A stretch of DNA of 25,650 bases from positions 1 through 25,650 of the forward strand of contig CAZUOJ010000051.1 in assembly GCA_964622325.1 (NCBI GenBank), given 5' to 3'. The DNA is from JAJFUB01 sp964622325. GTDB taxonomy: Bacteria > Armatimonadota > Zipacnadia > Zipacnadales > UBA11051. Below the pieces are notes generated by a model that was given only the letters and a program-made list of their open reading frames with translations, searched no databases and had not been told where the DNA came from. This document shows, in pieces, positions 13,360-22,030 of this stretch; the stretch's first letter is position 1, and every line of letters begins with the position of its first letter. The translations under genes were made by a program, and so were the position numbers.

Positions 13360-14604
13360 ATGGAGAAAATGACAGACATTGCCGCCTATACACAACAGCT
13401 TATTCCCGAAATCACAGCCGTGCTGGCGGATTTAATCGCCATTCCTTCCACTGTGGGGCAGGAAAAGCCAGTGGCGGAATATCTTTATGAGCGGATGCGC
13501 GTCTTTTGCGATGAATGTGCGTATGTGCCCAATGACAACAGCTTGCGCGAAGATCCGGATTATTCATTTCCGATAAAAGGCCTGGATTACACAGATCGGC
13601 CCAATGTCCGTGTGGCGATGAAAGGCAGTGGCGGCGGCAAATCATTGCTTTTGAATACGCATATGGATGTAGTGCCGCCCTCTGCGACGCAGGAAAATCC
13701 CTTTTTGCCGCACATGCGGGAGGGGGCAATGTATGGCCGCGGGGCCTGTGATGCTAAAGGCCAAATCGTCACGATGTATTTCTTGCTGAAAGCCCTGCGC
13801 GATTTGCAGCCAGCCTTGAAAGGCCATGTCATCGGCCATCTTGTGATTGAAGAGGAAGTGGGCGGCAATGGCACAGTGACGATGATTCGCAAAGCGGGCG
13901 ACATCACGGACGCGGCGCTAGTGCTGGAGCCCTCGGATTTTGTTCTTTATCCCCAGATTCGGGGGGCTGTTTGGTTTGAGGCCACTGTATACGGGCAATC
14001 GGGCCATTCGGGCAAGCCTGGGGGCACTGTCAGCGCGCTATTAAAAGCCATCAAAGCCATTGAAATTTTCACAGCCTATCACGATCGCTGTATTGCCGAA
14101 AGCCGGGGCAAATTCCCGCTGTTTGATCAATTTCCCGATCCGGCGCCGCTGACGATTGGACAGCTGGAGGCGGGCGATTGGCCGGCCCAAGCCCCGCAAA
14201 AATGTGTTTTCCGTGGCGTGCTGGGCATTTTGCCCGATCGGACAAAGGAACAGGTGATGCAGGAGCTACAGGAAGCCATTCGCCACGGCGATGATCCCTG
14301 GCTGGCGGAGCATTTTGAGATTGAATTTACATATCGGCATGATGCCAGCGTCATTCCGCCGGATCATCCGCTTGTGGAAGCGCTGGGCTGTGCTTTAGAA
14401 TCGTGCGGGCTAGAAAAGAAAGTCTCCGCAATGACAGCCTCCTGCGACGCCTGGATGTACAACAATCAGTTGCGGATCCCGACATGCTGGTTTGGGCCCG
14501 GCAGCCTCAGCGTCGCCCATAGCGATAGCGAGCACATTAAAGTGGCGGATATCGCCAAGGCCGTAGAAGTGCTCTATCGTTTTGTGTGTGATTGGTGCGG
14601 CTAA
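13360..14604 (+). CDS. M20-family metallopeptidase (ArgE/DapE-like)
   Basis: This di-zinc hydrolase of 414 aa has the M20 fold. Visible ligands and catalytic residues are LLNTHMDVVPP (His101 ligand, Asp103), GRGACDAKGQ (bridging Asp131), IEEEVGGNG (Glu base and ligand, ~164-166), LEPSD, QSGHSGKP in the dimerisation domain, and HSDSEH (His387 ligand) near the end. Relatives include acetylornithine deacetylase, succinyl-diaminopimelate desuccinylase and various dipeptidases; the sequence alone does not pick one. ATGs at 13360 and 13369 both have AAGG upstream, so the start is uncertain by three codons. It is 71 bases from the nuclease-like gene. argG is in the window but 8 kb away, so an arginine pathway link is only suggestive. 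Confidence 0.88.
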   Translation: MEKMTDIAAYTQQLIPEITAVLADLIAIPSTVGQEKPVAEYLYERMRVFCDECAYVPNDNSLREDPDYSFPIKGLDYTDRPNVRVAMKGSGGGKSLLLNTHMDVVPPSATQENPFLPHMREGAMYGRGACDAKGQIVTMYFLLKALRDLQPALKGHVIGHLVIEEEVGGNGTVTMIRKAGDITDAALVLEPSDFVLYPQIRGAVWFEATVYGQSGHSGKPGGTVSALLKAIKAIEIFTAYHDRCIAESRGKFPLFDQFPDPAPLTIGQLEAGDWPAQAPQKCVFRGVLGILPDRTKEQVMQELQEAIRHGDDPWLAEHFEIEFTYRHDASVIPPDHPLVEALGCALESCGLEKKVSAMTASCDAWMYNNQLRIPTCWFGPGSLSVAHSDSEHIKVADIAKAVEVLYRFVCDWCG

Positions 14605-14715
14605 CAGACGGCTTGCAGTGCTTGCAGGAAAGGCGCCCACGCGAATACGCCAATCCTCTGCAAGGGGCTCAGCGCCTAAGAATGCCTGAGAATCGTAAAG
14701 CAGATGCTCTTATGA

Positions 14716-14743
14716 CGACAAGGACGAGGCGACAAGGATGAGG
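14716..14743. repeat. Tandem 14-bp repeat
   Basis: Two adjacent copies of CGACAAGGAYGAGG (14716-14729 and 14730-14743) differ at one base. They lie between the M20 peptidase and mutL 3' ends. Nearby is a small plus-strand stem AGGCT/AGCCT followed by TTATT (about 14757-14777), a weak terminator candidate for the peptidase gene. Confidence 0.55.
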
Positions 14744-14805
14744 CTATAATTGAAGGAGGCTTTTGCCAGCCTTTATTGGGAAAAGAATGTGTGAGAATAA
14801 CGGGA

Positions 14806-14835
14806 GCTTAAAAGCTTTTCAATTTGCCGAAAAGC
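14806..14835 (-). terminator. Terminator of mutL
   Basis: On the reverse strand GCTTTTC (14835-14829) and GAAAAGC (14820-14814) form a perfect 7-bp stem with an 8-base loop, followed by TTTT. It begins directly after the mutL stop codon. Confidence 0.6.
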
Positions 14836-14836
14836 C

Positions 14837-16660
14837 TCAGCGCCGGAAACGCCGGGCTAATTGATCCGCTGTCAGGGAGACAATTATTGGATCGCCATGA
14901 GGGCAGACAGCCGGAGCCTCTGTTTGCAATAAATCATTGATGAGATTCTGCATTTCCGCCAAAGACAGGCTAAGGCCCTTTTTTATGGCTGTATGGCAAG
15001 CGAGCAGGGCCAAAAGCTGCTGGCGCCTTTTTTCGGCTGAGCTGGGCGCCTGCCAGGAAGCTAATTCTTCAATCAGCTCCCGCAAAGCGACTTCATAGGG
15101 CTTTTCGACAAGCGCAGCTGGAATAGAACGCAGCAAAACAGCATTGGGGCCAAAAGCCTCCAGCTCAAAGCCAAGCTCCTTTAATTGATCGCTATGGGCT
15201 TCCACGGCGGCTCTCTCTGTGGGGGACAGCTCTATAGGCACAGGCACGGCCAAAAATTGTCGCGCCACAGGCCCTTCCGCGTGCTCTAAGGCATGAAGCA
15301 GGACGCGCTCCGCCGCTCGATGCTGATCAATGATTAACAAATCGCCCCCCAGGCGCGCGATAATATATTTGCCGTCTAATTGGCCCAGCACTTCCGGCTC
15401 CTCGGCGGCGACTTCCTCTTCCATTAGAGGGCGGGCAAAGCCTTTTTTCAATGGCTTATCGCGTTCGGGCGGCGTAAAAACTTCCAGGCCATCGGCGCGT
15501 TGATCCACAAGATCCGCGAAGGGATTTATGCGCAGTCGTTCCGCGCATTGGCGTTTTAGTCGTTCGATTTCTCCGGCGGAAAGCTGCTCCGTCTGCGCGG
15601 GCGTCAATATCGCGCTCGAATTTATGTCCGCAGCGCTTGCCGGAAGGGGCGCCACGGAAAGCGAGCGGAAGCCTGCCCGTACGAGCGCCTCAGCACAGGC
15701 GCGGCTGCACAATTGATACACGCGGGCCGGAGCGCGAAAGCGCACTTCGATTTTTGTCGGATGGACATTGGGATCTACATCTGACGGCGGAAGCCACAGA
15801 TACAATGCGCACAGCGGATTTTTTCCCGCCGGCAGAAGCAGCCCATAAGCCTCTGTCACGGCCTGGCTGAGCTGGCGGCTGCGCACAAAACGCTGATTGA
15901 CAAAAAAGAATTGATGTGTGCGCGTGACGCGCGTCAAACGCGGGCCCGAAATGAAGCCCTGCAGGGCCATATCTTCCTGCTGCGCTTCGACAGCTAAAAA
16001 TTCCCGGGCGGCAGTGCTGCCATAAATGGCCGCCAGCACAGCCCGCACATCTCCCTGGCCTGTTGTAACAAAAAGCGTCTGGCCTTCAGAGATGACTTTA
16101 AAGGCAATGTCGGGGCGAGCCAAAGCGAGATGCTGCACCCATTCTATACAATGGCCACGCTCTGTGGCTGTAGAGGCCAAAAATTTGCGCCGCGCGGGCG
16201 TGTTAAAAAATAGATGCGTGACTTCAACAATTGTTCCCGGCGGGCAGCCCGTCGCCACAGGCCCTTCAATCTTGCCGCCGACAACTGTCAGCGTCGCGCC
16301 TTCCGTTGCCTCAGGGGGACGGCTTGTTATCCGCAGATGAGCGACAGCGCCGATGCTGGGGAGCGCTTCGCCTCGAAAGCCCAATGTCATAATCCGTTCC
16401 AGATCCGCCGCCTCCGCAATTTTGCTGGTGGCGAAACGCTGGACAGCCAGAAGCAAATCCTCCGCGCTCATGCCGCTGCCGTTGTCCGAGACTTTGATAA
16501 GCTTGCAGCCGCCTTCTTGTAGCTCCACAACAATGCGCGTGGCGCCAGCGTCAATGGCATTCTCCACAAGCTCTTTCACAACGCTGGCGGGGCGTTCCAC
16601 GACTTCGCCGGCGGCAATGCGATTAGCTAAGCTTTCAGGCAGAACATGTATTTTGGGCAT
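14837..16660 (-). CDS. mutL: DNA mismatch repair protein MutL
   Basis: MutL couples mismatch recognition by MutS to strand incision and removal. The 607-aa protein has the N-terminal GHKL ATPase: MPKIHVLPESLANRIAAGEV, ELVENAIDAGA, VSDNGSGM, TSKI and GFRGEALPSIG. A Pro/Ala-poor linker and the C-terminal endonuclease domain follow. Of that domain's metal site, Asp445, His447 and Glu451 (DQHRAAE), Cys555 (ACH) and Cys586/His588 (CPHG) are all present. The last Glu of the usual DQHA-x2-E-x4-E motif is His456, and CPHGRP reads CPHGDP. A nicking MutL, as in bacteria without MutH, is likely. The frame extends 41 codons upstream to 16783, but MPKIHVL is the normal start; the SD there is weak. mutS is not in the window. 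The gene diverges from the sugar kinase gene. Confidence 0.94.
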   Translation of the reverse strand: MPKIHVLPESLANRIAAGEVVERPASVVKELVENAIDAGATRIVVELQEGGCKLIKVSDNGSGMSAEDLLLAVQRFATSKIAEAADLERIMTLGFRGEALPSIGAVAHLRITSRPPEATEGATLTVVGGKIEGPVATGCPPGTIVEVTHLFFNTPARRKFLASTATERGHCIEWVQHLALARPDIAFKVISEGQTLFVTTGQGDVRAVLAAIYGSTAAREFLAVEAQQEDMALQGFISGPRLTRVTRTHQFFFVNQRFVRSRQLSQAVTEAYGLLLPAGKNPLCALYLWLPPSDVDPNVHPTKIEVRFRAPARVYQLCSRACAEALVRAGFRSLSVAPLPASAADINSSAILTPAQTEQLSAGEIERLKRQCAERLRINPFADLVDQRADGLEVFTPPERDKPLKKGFARPLMEEEVAAEEPEVLGQLDGKYIIARLGGDLLIIDQHRAAERVLLHALEHAEGPVARQFLAVPVPIELSPTERAAVEAHSDQLKELGFELEAFGPNAVLLRSIPAALVEKPYEVALRELIEELASWQAPSSAEKRRQQLLALLACHTAIKKGLSLSLAEMQNLINDLLQTEAPAVCPHGDPIIVSLTADQLARRFRR

Positions 16661-16899
16661 AACGAGCTTTTCTTTTGCCAATAAGCTTTTTGAAGGGCAG
16701 GGAGCGAAGAAAAATATTGCGAAAAGTTTGTATTTAATAGATATAGCAAGAGCCCCAGGCTTTTTGTTTCCCCAGAAAAACAATACATCATTGAGGCTTT
16801 GTTAGCAATGGCTTGGCAAAGATTATTGCTGCGGGAACATTCCGTATAAAGCAGGACACAATCCCTTGGCACAGAATTGTTCAGCGGGGAGGAAAGAAA

Positions 16900-17928
16900 A
16901 TGCCCATTCGCAGTCGGGCGCCGACAAGAATTGATTTTGCGGGCGGCACAACGGACCTGTATGCCTTTGCCAGCCGGGAGGGCGGCGCTGTGCTGAATGC
17001 CGCTATTGATCGCCACGCCTATTGTACATTACGCCAGGGGGATGTTAATGGCATCAAAATTCATTCCCAGGATTTAGAGCAATTCGTCGAAGCCGCGACA
17101 ATAAAGGAGCTGGAATTTGATGGCAATCTGGATCTATTAAAGGCGGCCGTCAAGGCTTTAGATGTGCCGACAAGCCTAGAAATTAGCGTTCGCTCGGATG
17201 CGCCGCCCGGCTCGGGAACAGGCTCCTCCGCCTCCATCGGCGTGGCGTTGCTGGGGCTATTAGATTATTTGCGGGCGCAGGAGCCGAGTCGGCGTCGCGC
17301 GATTATGAGCCGCTTTGAATTGGCCGAATTAGCCTGCCAATTAGAACAGCAGCTGGGCATCGTGGGCGGCAAGCAAGATCAATATGCCGCGGCGCTGGGC
17401 GGCTTCAATTATATGGAATTTACACGGGAATGGCGCGTGGCTGTGGAGCCGCTGGAGCTGGCGCCTTCTGTCATCTGTGATTTAGAAAAACATCTTGTGC
17501 TCTGCTATACAGGCGAATCGCGGCTTTCGGGCAGCACAAATCAAAAAATGATATCCGCCTACGAAAACGGCGATCCCTGTGTCTGCGCGGCGTTGCGGAC
17601 TGTCAAGCGTGTGGCGCAGGAGATGCGACGCGCCTTGCTGGCCAAAGATCTTAAATGGTTCGGCGAGCTAATGGACGAAGAATGGCAGGCGCGACGCCAA
17701 TTGGCGCCGGAAGTAGTGACGCCCAAAATGCAGGAATTACGCGAGGCGGCTTTACAAGCCGGGGCGCTGGCCGGCAAAGTATGCGGCGCCGGCGGAGGCG
17801 GCTGTATATTATTCCTGGCGCAGCCCGACAAAGAGGGCGCCGTGCGGCGGGCCTTACAAAAAGCAGGCGGACGAATTATTGATTTTAGCTTTGACTTTCG
17901 TGGGCTGATTGTGTGGGAATCTGAATAA
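16900..17928 (+). CDS. GHMP-family sugar kinase, heptose-7-phosphate kinase-like
   Basis: This 342-aa ATP-dependent small-molecule kinase begins MPIRSRAPTRIDFAGGTTDL, the N-terminal pattern of D-glycero-D-manno-heptose 7-phosphate kinase (HddA) and related sugar kinases. It has the GHMP phosphate loop APPGSGTGSSASIG (101-114) and the C-terminal GAGGGGCILFL motif. In HddA it phosphorylates heptose 7-phosphate at C1 on the route to GDP-heptose for surface glycans; other GHMP kinases act on fucose or galactose, so the substrate is inferred. The frame runs upstream to a TTG at 16813, but GGAGG seven bases before ATG 16900 decides the start. No other heptose genes (gmhA, gmhB, hddC) are adjacent. 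mutL runs the other way, so it has its own upstream region. Confidence 0.85.
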   Translation: MPIRSRAPTRIDFAGGTTDLYAFASREGGAVLNAAIDRHAYCTLRQGDVNGIKIHSQDLEQFVEAATIKELEFDGNLDLLKAAVKALDVPTSLEISVRSDAPPGSGTGSSASIGVALLGLLDYLRAQEPSRRRAIMSRFELAELACQLEQQLGIVGGKQDQYAAALGGFNYMEFTREWRVAVEPLELAPSVICDLEKHLVLCYTGESRLSGSTNQKMISAYENGDPCVCAALRTVKRVAQEMRRALLAKDLKWFGELMDEEWQARRQLAPEVVTPKMQELREAALQAGALAGKVCGAGGGGCILFLAQPDKEGAVRRALQKAGGRIIDFSFDFRGLIVWESE

Positions 17929-18041
17929 CACATATTCGCCTGCAGGGACAATTCCGTTTTAAGCGATGGATTTTTGCGCCGGCCGGGACATGTTGCTGCT
18001 GGCTTGACGCTCACGGCGTTTGTTAATAGACTATATCCTCA

Positions 18042-18800
18042 ATGGCTCCGCAGGAAAATGAAGCTTTTGTAGCAAGGCCGCAAACAGAGCGGGCTGAGCT
18101 GGCGGGCCTGGATTGGCGCGCGGCTTTCCTCATTGTGCTGGCCACAGCTTGTCTCACGATTGTCCATTATCATGGCAATCCTTTGGGGCTGGATGAGCGT
18201 TATCGGCTGTTTAGCTGGCATATTTTGAATTTCCTCGTCTTATTTATCGTGCCCGTTCTTGTCATTCGCTTTATCTTCAAAGAGCCTTTGCGTGAATATG
18301 GCCTGCAAAAAGGCGAGGCGCGCCTGTGGGGCAAATGGCTGCTCCTTTTGCTGGCGCTATTCATTCCCATCGCGGCGATTGCCTCCCGTTTGCCTGATTT
18401 TGCGCAATTTTATCCGCGCTATCGCCCTCTCGTAATGCCGCATCGTCCCCTTTTAGGCGGGCCCGGGATGATGCCTGCCGATCCGCGTTTAATTGGCCTT
18501 TCCATGGCCGGCTGGCTCGTGTATTTCTGGGCCTGGGAATTCTTTTTTCGCGGCTTTTTGTTGTTCGGGCTGGGCAAGCGCATAGGGCCTCTGGCGATAT
18601 TTGTTCAGATGATGCCCTTTGTAATGGCGCATTTCCCCAAATTAGAATTGGAAACATGGGCGGCAATCGTTGCAGGAATTGTTCTGGGGATAATGGCGTG
18701 GCGCAGCAAATCCTTTTTAGGCCCCTGGCTCTTGCACTGGCTGGCGGCTACAAGCATGGATGTATTTGTTGTCTTTTGGCCCTTGCGTCCTTTTAATTAA
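18042..18800 (+). CDS. CPBP-family intramembrane metalloprotease
   Basis: This polytopic membrane protein of 252 aa belongs to the CPBP (CAAX protease/Abi) family. The conserved motifs are AWEFFFRGFLL (the catalytic Glu and Arg; the first Glu of the usual EExxxR is Trp, common in this subgroup), FVMAHFPKLELETW (F-x3-H) and LLHWLAATSMD. At least six hydrophobic stretches are seen, such as LLLLLALFIPIAAIA and AAIVAGIVLGIMAW. Family members process prenylated or bacteriocin-related peptides; the substrate here is unknown. The ATG at 18042 has no recognisable SD sequence. It starts about 110 bases after the sugar kinase gene and ends 22 bases before the glycosidase-like gene, so the latter two are probably co-transcribed. 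Confidence 0.85.
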   Translation: MAPQENEAFVARPQTERAELAGLDWRAAFLIVLATACLTIVHYHGNPLGLDERYRLFSWHILNFLVLFIVPVLVIRFIFKEPLREYGLQKGEARLWGKWLLLLLALFIPIAAIASRLPDFAQFYPRYRPLVMPHRPLLGGPGMMPADPRLIGLSMAGWLVYFWAWEFFFRGFLLFGLGKRIGPLAIFVQMMPFVMAHFPKLELETWAAIVAGIVLGIMAWRSKSFLGPWLLHWLAATSMDVFVVFWPLRPFN

Positions 18801-18822
18801 ATTCTGCTCCGGAGGGATGTAT

Positions 18823-20127
18823 ATGTGGCGCTTATTTTGCGGGCTAGCATTAGTCTGTATGGCTTTTGTGGGCGCCGATGAAAAGACTAATCCCTTTCCA
18901 TTAGGCGTATATTGGCCCTGGGAAAGATTATGTGGGCATGCGCAAAAATTGGGCGTTGATAAATGGCAGCTTGTGGCGCAACGCCTGGAAGATTTGAAAA
19001 AACACAATGTGGATGCAATATGGGTCGTCAATCTGGGCATTGCCGATTTAGGACGGCTTGCCGAAGAATGCGCCCGGCGAGAGATCCGCCTTATCCCCGC
19101 TTTAGGCGAATTGCATTACAATGTCCCCTGGCGACGCAATAACTGGGAATACTTAGAAAAACAATCAAAGGCGGCGTTGGCGGCTGCGGGAGAAAATCCG
19201 GCCATATTGGCCTGGGCTTTATGTGACGAGCCGCGTAAAGATATTGTTGCGGAAATGGAGCAATTCCGGCAAAAGTTCCATCAGTGGGGCGCCAAGCAGC
19301 CCGCTGTTGTGGTCACAATGTGGCCCGACACGCCCACATATGCCCGGGAAGCGGGATTTCCTTTTGTCTGCACAGATCTGTATCCTTTTTTCTCCGATGG
19401 CAATCCCAATGGGCCCAATCCCGCTCCTGTTTCGCGTCAATGGTACAGGCGCCAAACAGAGACGACAGTGCGGGCAGCTTTGGAAAATGGCCGCCTGCCG
19501 TGGATAATGCCCCAGATGTATGCCGAAGCCTGGGGGCCGTGGAAATATGATGAAAAGGGCGAATTAATTTTAATGCCGGGCGGGATTCTGAACTGGCGAA
19601 CGCCCACTGTGGGCGAAATTCGCTGGCAAATCTGGAGCGCCCTCGGCTTGGGCGCCCAAGGCATTCTCTTCTTCGTATACGAATCTCCAGTCACGGATGC
19701 AGCCACAGCCAAGCCATACGAAGGAGAATTGTTTCCCGAGCGAATGAAGGCTACAGAAGAGAAGGCGTTACATATGCCTTTGGCTTTGCTCCGCCCGGAT
19801 GGCTCCCCCACGCCCCAATATGAAGCAATGGCAGAAATCTTTGCGATCTTACAAAAAGAAGCGCTGTCTGTTTTGCGGGGCGCCAAGCCTGTGGATCTCT
19901 GGCCCGTCCAAATCAGTGCGCCGGGCTGGATTGGCGTGCTTAAAAATGAAGATAAGCTTTTATATGTAGTGGTCAATGACGACACGGAGGCGGCTCAGGA
20001 ATTCACAATTGCAGGATTAAATAAGGCCGTGCAGGATTTGCGCACAGGGGCTGTTTTACAGCCTCAGGAAGGACGCGTGCGCCTGCGCCTGGCCGCAGGC
20101 GATGGAACAGTGTTGATGGAACAATAG
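18823..20127 (+). CDS. Exported glycoside-hydrolase-like protein
   Basis: This 434-aa predicted secreted protein has a TIM-barrel glycosidase-like pattern. The signal peptide is MWRLFCGLALVCMAFVGAD. Strand-like segments follow in order: PLGVYWPW, VDAIWVVNLG, IRLIPALGE, PAILAWALCDEP (Asp135-Glu136-Pro137, resembling the acid/base Glu after beta-4 in clan GH-A), VVTMWPDTP, FVCTDLYPFF, WIMPQMYAEAWG, and GAQGILFFVYES. The C-terminal ~85 residues look like a beta-sandwich (LLYVVVNDDTEAAQEFTIAG). Similarity to beta-galactosidase-like (GH42-type) domains is suggested, but no family is assigned. GGAGGG six bases before ATG 18823 chooses it over an ATG at 18817 that directly abuts the SD. It follows the CPBP gene by 22 bases and ends at a strong terminator. 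Confidence 0.65.
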   Translation: MWRLFCGLALVCMAFVGADEKTNPFPLGVYWPWERLCGHAQKLGVDKWQLVAQRLEDLKKHNVDAIWVVNLGIADLGRLAEECARREIRLIPALGELHYNVPWRRNNWEYLEKQSKAALAAAGENPAILAWALCDEPRKDIVAEMEQFRQKFHQWGAKQPAVVVTMWPDTPTYAREAGFPFVCTDLYPFFSDGNPNGPNPAPVSRQWYRRQTETTVRAALENGRLPWIMPQMYAEAWGPWKYDEKGELILMPGGILNWRTPTVGEIRWQIWSALGLGAQGILFFVYESPVTDAATAKPYEGELFPERMKATEEKALHMPLALLRPDGSPTPQYEAMAEIFAILQKEALSVLRGAKPVDLWPVQISAPGWIGVLKNEDKLLYVVVNDDTEAAQEFTIAGLNKAVQDLRTGAVLQPQEGRVRLRLAAGDGTVLMEQ

Positions 20128-20170
20128 CCAGGCTTATTCGCCGGAAATAATAAGCTCTAATAAAAATTAG

Positions 20171-20200
20171 CGGGGCGCAACATCTGGGCCCCGTTTTTTT
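20171..20200 (+). terminator. Strong intrinsic terminator
   Basis: CGGGGC (20171-20176) pairs with GCCCCG (20188-20193), followed immediately by seven T residues. It lies about 45 bases after the glycosidase-like stop codon and ends that transcription unit. Confidence 0.85.
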
Positions 20201-20303
20201 CTTCATTGAAGATTAAAGGGGAAAGCCGAACGAGCGGGCATAGCCCACTTTTATGCAAGAGTCATTTCCGCTGATGGCCGTGCAGGGAAGCGTATGAAGC
20301 CGC

Positions 20304-20852
20304 TCAATCTTCTTCGCCAAAAACTTCGGCCTCAAAACATTCAATTTTTGTGCCGCTATCCCGCCAGGCTTCCGGCGGCAGGCCTGCTTTCATACATGTA
20401 TGTTGTAAAAATTCCTCGCGATCCCAATTGTATTCCGTTGCCACTTGCGGCAAAAGCAAGCCTCGCCGTCCGCCGCGGCTGATGATCAGTCCGTGCCGCC
20501 CTACTTCAATTTCATTAATATCCTGTATTTCTCGGGGCAAAGACAACACGGAAATTTCAATATGAAGATGGGGCACTTCAGCACAAGAGACAGGGGGGAA
20601 ACGGGGATCCTGTGTAGCAGCAGCTATCGCCATTTCATATACAGTCTCAATGAGCGGAAGACGAGCCTCAATCAAGCCTATACAGCCGCGCAGGGCGCCC
20701 TCTTTCGTATGCAAAGTCACAAACGCGCCGCAAAGCGCCAGAAGCTGGGGATCATCTGTGCGCAAATCAGGCTCTGGCTCGCCACAGCACGCCGCACGGA
20801 TGGCTTGCCGCGCCACTTGCAATAGCCTTTTTCGTTGTGTTTCGCTGAGCAT
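20304..20852 (-). CDS. amrA: AMMECR1-domain protein (AmmeMemoRadiSam system A type)
   Basis: This 182-aa protein consists almost wholly of the AMMECR1 domain. The hallmark LRGCIG motif is at ~54-59, and the conserved EVGRHGLIISRGGRRGLLLP, QVATEYNWDREEFLQHTC and KAGLPPEAW stretches follow. In many prokaryotes it is encoded with a MEMO1-like protein and a radical SAM enzyme (AmmeMemoRadiSam system); neither is present here. Its biochemical role is not established. Two starts are possible. ATG 20873 has only a weak SD, while ATG 20852 has AGGAGG 11 bases upstream and gives the usual family N-terminus (MLSETQRKRLLQVARQAI), so 20852 is preferred. It follows the DNA methyltransferase gene on the same strand, 16-36 bases away depending on the start. 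Confidence 0.88.
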   Translation of the reverse strand: MLSETQRKRLLQVARQAIRAACCGEPEPDLRTDDPQLLALCGAFVTLHTKEGALRGCIGLIEARLPLIETVYEMAIAAATQDPRFPPVSCAEVPHLHIEISVLSLPREIQDINEIEVGRHGLIISRGGRRGLLLPQVATEYNWDREEFLQHTCMKAGLPPEAWRDSGTKIECFEAEVFGEED

Positions 20853-20888
20853 TTCTCTTCTGTCCTCCTGCATTCCCGCATCCCCTGC

Positions 20889-21872
20889 CTATGCCTCTAT
20901 TTTTTGATGTATCAAAATATATTGATGATGTATGTTTGACACAAAGGCAAAGGGGACGCCAAAAGGATACAAATTTTTGTTGTCCTGCAAAAGAATTGTT
21001 ATGCCTTTCAGCGGCAAGCCAATTTGTTCAATCCTGCGGGCTAAATCCGCATGATACAAAACAAAGCGGGGGCCATCACGAAAATCAGAAACGATCACAG
21101 CCAGATAGCGTTTGGGCTTGAGCACGCGCCTGCATTCGGCAAAAATTTCCGCCAGCTTGGCCAAAAAATCCTCATAGGAGGGGATATTGCCCAAATCCAG
21201 AGCGCTTTCGCTATATTTTGTCGGCAAATGGCGACTCTCGCGTTCTGTTTTAATTTTGAGGCCTTTTTTGTCCAAAATGCGCCAATAAGGCGGGCTTGTA
21301 ACAATAAAATCAAACATATTGTCGGGAAAATGCGAAAGCTCTGTCTGCGCATCCCCTCGGATCACGATTTGTCCATTCATCTCTTGGGACGCACAAGGGG
21401 CAAAGGAGCTTGTGTGGAAAGGCTTTGCCCTGGCGAGACGTTCGCAGGCAATCTGCGCCCATTGCTCCACGAGCTCAATGCCTACGCCTGAGCGCCCGCA
21501 CTGTTGACAGGCCACGAGCGTCGAGCCTGTGCCCACAAAAGGATCCAGCACTTTTTCGCCCTTTTTCGTAAAAAAACGAATGAGGCGCTCCACATCCTTT
21601 TCCGAAAAAGTGGCTGGATGCAAGAGCTTGCGCGAATCACGCGGCGGAGCCTGAGAATACATTGTGCTGGGGAATATCTGGGACAACATCTGGCCGGCGC
21701 GTTCCTCGCCATGGCGTTCACAAAGCCATTGCGTGAGCGCGGCCAAATCTTCCTCTGTCCACGTCCCCCGAGGCCCCTGCGAAAGCCAAAAGCTTTTTGT
21801 CTCCTTCAGCCATTCTCGATTCGTCAGATCATTTAAGGGATTTGCGCGTCGGGCCATTTTCTTTTGCCGCAT
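20889..21872 (-). CDS. Orphan DNA methyltransferase (N4/N6 amino type)
   Basis: This 327-aa S-adenosylmethionine-dependent methylase carries DPFVGTGSTLVACQQCGRSG (AdoMet-binding motif I, residues 110 onward) and then TSPPYW (catalytic motif IV, 192-197), with VLDPF-GIEL forming the binding fold. Motif I before motif IV is the reverse of beta-class enzymes. TSPPYW is typical of N4-cytosine methylases, though N6-adenine activity is not excluded. The N-terminal ~85 residues (NREWLKETKSFWLSQGPRGT and more) are not recognised as a standard target domain. No restriction endonuclease is adjacent, so it is solitary and may be regulatory. ATG 21872 and ATG 21857 are both possible and neither has a clear SD. 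Co-transcription with the AMMECR1 gene is likely. Confidence 0.85.
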   Translation of the reverse strand: MRQKKMARRANPLNDLTNREWLKETKSFWLSQGPRGTWTEEDLAALTQWLCERHGEERAGQMLSQIFPSTMYSQAPPRDSRKLLHPATFSEKDVERLIRFFTKKGEKVLDPFVGTGSTLVACQQCGRSGVGIELVEQWAQIACERLARAKPFHTSSFAPCASQEMNGQIVIRGDAQTELSHFPDNMFDFIVTSPPYWRILDKKGLKIKTERESRHLPTKYSESALDLGNIPSYEDFLAKLAEIFAECRRVLKPKRYLAVIVSDFRDGPRFVLYHADLARRIEQIGLPLKGITILLQDNKNLYPFGVPFAFVSNIHHQYILIHQKIEA

Positions 21873-22030
21873 TTATTGTTTGTTGATATCATAGATGGAG
21901 TTCTTAATACATTTTTTCCCTTCTGGTTTGGGGAATTTTTATTAAAAATGAAAATAAATGAAGCTGCTTGTGTTACTCTAATTGTTGTATTTGTGTAAAA
22001 TCTAACAGTTGAAAAATTCGGGGAAGACAA

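Noticed and set aside
14763..14864. Small plus-strand frame (TTG 14763 or ATG 14787) preceded by AAGGAGG
   Set aside because: The AGGAGG is badly spaced for either start (3 or 27 bases), the peptide is only about 25-33 residues, and it overlaps the mutL 3' end and terminator antisense.
16840..16860. GGAACATTCC dyad upstream of the sugar kinase as a LexA-type box
   Set aside because: It is short, matches no full LexA consensus, and nothing about mutL or the kinase supports an SOS site here.
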